Program-made: the position numbers and the translations under genes
From: Flavimobilis rhizosphaerae
GTDB lineage: Bacteria > Actinomycetota > Actinomycetes > Actinomycetales > Cellulomonadaceae
Length of the DNA stretch: 64,000 nt
Assembly: GCF_014852685.1 (NCBI RefSeq)
Contig: NZ_JACZDF010000001.1
Span: forward strand, 620,001 to 684,000
Reading direction: 5' to 3'
Notes under the pieces: generated by a model
Seen by the model: only the letters and a program-made list of their open reading frames with translations
Database searches by the model: none
Told to the model about the DNA's origin: nothing
Part shown: positions 62,805 to 64,000 of the stretch, piece by piece
Position numbering within the stretch: position 1 is the first letter of the stretch
Layout: each line of letters opens with the position of its first letter

Positions 62805-63266
62805 ATGGAACTTTCCATCGACCTTCCGCTCGATTCTGCCGGGTTCCTGCGACGTGAGTGTCCGCACTGCGAGCAACAGTTCAAGTGGCACCACGGTCGA
62901 ACCGACACAGCACCGGAGGACTATCTCGACCCCGAGATCTACTTCTGTCCGCTGTGCGGCCAGCCGGCGGCCCCCGACACGTGGTGGACCCCCGCGCAGC
63001 TGGAACTTGTCGAGCAACATGCCGCGGGAGCCGTCCACGACATGATGGGCGACGTACTTGCGGACGCCTTCAAGCGGCGACGATCCTCAAGCCTCAAGTT
63101 CACCGTGTCAAAGAACGAGCGCCCTGAACCGCCTGACCCGCTCACGGAGCCCGACGACATGGAAGAGATTGCGCCTCCGTGCCATCCGTGGGAGCCGATT
63201 AAAGTTCCAGAGACTCGCGAAGCGCCGTTCCACTGTCTCGCGTGCGGAGCGGCGTTTGCCGTGTAG
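62805..63266 (+). CDS. Zinc-ribbon protein of unknown function, partner of the TIR-like gene
   Basis: 153 residues with GAGGAG before the ATG. Cysteine pairs: RECPHCEQQFKWH (about 18-30) and YFCPLCGQPA (about 46-55) form a plausible zinc ribbon; a second pair, HCLACGAAFAV, is at the very C-terminus. Between them lie a helix (QLELVEQHAAGAVHDMMGDV) and a basic stretch (FKRRRSSSLKFTVSKNER). No catalytic motif is visible. It is co-transcribed with the TIR-like effector and could be its sensor, inhibitor or adaptor. Codon use is less G/C-biased than in the backbone. Confidence 0.75.
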   Translation: MELSIDLPLDSAGFLRRECPHCEQQFKWHHGRTDTAPEDYLDPEIYFCPLCGQPAAPDTWWTPAQLELVEQHAAGAVHDMMGDVLADAFKRRRSSSLKFTVSKNERPEPPDPLTEPDDMEEIAPPCHPWEPIKVPETREAPFHCLACGAAFAV

Positions 63267-63626
63267 ACGCCTCGCTGTTCAGAGGCGGTCTGGCGGACGG
63301 CGTCAAGCGATCTGGATGGGCTGGACTCTCGACCCGGCGTGAGCGTCGATCACCAGTCAAACAGGGTCGGCTCCGTGCGAGGATACCTGACGCCGTCAGC
63401 ACGCAGAATCTATGCCCTAAGTTGGATCGCGTCGGCGTGAACCTCGTCGGAGAAATCGCCCGAACGTCGGTGGGTTTCGTGGCGCAGCAGAGGTCGCCCA
63501 TCACCGCGAGGTGCTCTTAGCTCAGCGGGTCGGTCATCCCTGCCTCATGCGTGTGCGCAAGCGATGCGCGGCCCTTTGCGGAAGTAGAGGGATCGCCTGG
63601 GCACCTGACGCTATTTGAGAAGCTGA
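63267..63626. other. 360 bp without a supported gene
   Basis: Lower GC than the backbone, stop codons in most frames, and no frame with a recognisable product. A stretch at 63511-63528 (GTGCTCTTAGCTCAGCGG) resembles a tRNA D-arm but no tRNA follows. Confidence 0.4.
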
Positions 63627-63908
63627 AGGGCTGACGGGAGGTGTGTATCCAGAGTTTGGGGAGAACGGATCTACTGTGCGATCAATGCGCAGGGTGTACC
63701 CGACTATGTCGGGCAGACTCGAAGGGCGCTCGCCAGCCGAGTGGCAGAGCATGTCCGGACCGGTAATGGTCACGACTGGGAATGGGTTGTGAGCGCAAGC
63801 GTGCACGGCCTTACTCCGTCGGAGGTGGACTCCCTTGAGCGGTCAGCCCATATCTGGATGGTTCCGCTCAGCCGTCGCCGTACGCGACGGACCCCCGCGA
63901 CTCGATAA
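63627..63908 (+). pseudogene. GIY-YIG-like nuclease fragment without a start codon
   Basis: The frame is open from after TGA 63624-63626 to TAA 63906-63908. It reads IYCAINAQGVPDYVGQTRRA, then LASRVAEHVRTGNGHDWEWV and TPSEVDSLERSAH. The spacing of Y, the YVGQT motif, a following arginine/histidine and a later glutamate resembles the GIY-YIG fold. No ATG, GTG or TTG occurs in frame before the domain, and the frame continues openly after the TAA. It is probably a decayed or frameshifted gene. Bases 63909-64000 show nothing else. Confidence 0.4.
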
Positions 63909-64000
63909 CCAGACGCAGTTCTGCAGACAGTCAGAGCCGCCTCGGTGCTCGTCGAGGTGGTGGAGTGATCCGACTCCACGAGCCTCGGGGTGCGCCACCC

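Noticed and set aside
63199-63504. Minus-strand ORF overlapping the zinc-ribbon gene end
   Set aside because: No RBS or family resemblance and irregular codon use; not distinguishable from noise.
63511-63528. tRNA-like GTGCTCTTAGCTCAGCGG
   Set aside because: No matching 3' D-stem, anticodon arm, T-arm or acceptor strand follows; probably chance.

Overview
The window is about 72% GC with strongly G/C-ending codons. It carries marker genes of Actinobacteria: an MshB-type mycothiol deacetylase, the fused 2-oxoglutarate decarboxylase Kgd, the 24-residue ribosomal protein bL37, a 7Fe ferredoxin FdxA and a ferredoxin-type sulfite reductase. Together with AdhE and an LPxTG-anchored pectate lyase, this suggests a facultatively anaerobic, plant-polymer-using member of Micrococcales (Cellulomonadaceae/Sanguibacteraceae-like). 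The genus is an inference.

Left part (1-8.3 kb): a partial gene, a decayed DUF1801-like remnant, a two-gene DUF2249 unit, a cytochrome P450, a methyltransferase-like membrane protein, a HIT hydrolase, the ribosome-rescue factor ArfB, an HNH nuclease, a cell-wall-anchored PL9 pectate lyase and pyroglutamyl peptidase. Next (8.7-22.1 kb) comes an almost uninterrupted plus-strand run: an oligopeptide ABC importer (lipoprotein, two permeases, fused double ATPase), followed 5 bp later by a second ABC system of two very large FtsX-type permeases and two ATPases.

22.2-32.2 kb: typA, mshB, a small membrane protein, a VanW-family protein, then an aromatic amino acid block (ACT protein, pheA, tyrA), a divergent small protein/fdxA pair sharing a 12-bp palindrome, and a PanE-like protein. 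32.2-38.5 kb is assimilatory sulfate reduction on the minus strand (sirohaem synthase; sulfite reductase, APS reductase, CysD, CysN).

38.7-48.6 kb: dapC, gltA, bL37, an orphan pilT-like ATPase, a degenerate SGNH protein, an aldo/keto reductase and kgd. gltA and kgd each have a CRP/GlxR-like site upstream. 49-61.4 kb: an ABC-2 exporter, a sensor kinase/regulator pair, two CNNM/CorC-type membrane proteins, an M15 peptidase behind a long leader, adhE and an APC permease.

At about 61.59 kb the backbone stops inside a tRNA-Arg(CCG) 3' half whose 5' half is missing. This is the expected scar of an integrated element. The DNA to its right looks accessory: a TIR-like (PF10137/CAP12 type) putative defence effector with a beta-rich tail, a co-transcribed zinc-ribbon protein of unknown function, and a broken GIY-YIG-like fragment. 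This is the best candidate for an undescribed system. No integrase, CRISPR array, rRNA or intact tRNA is visible.
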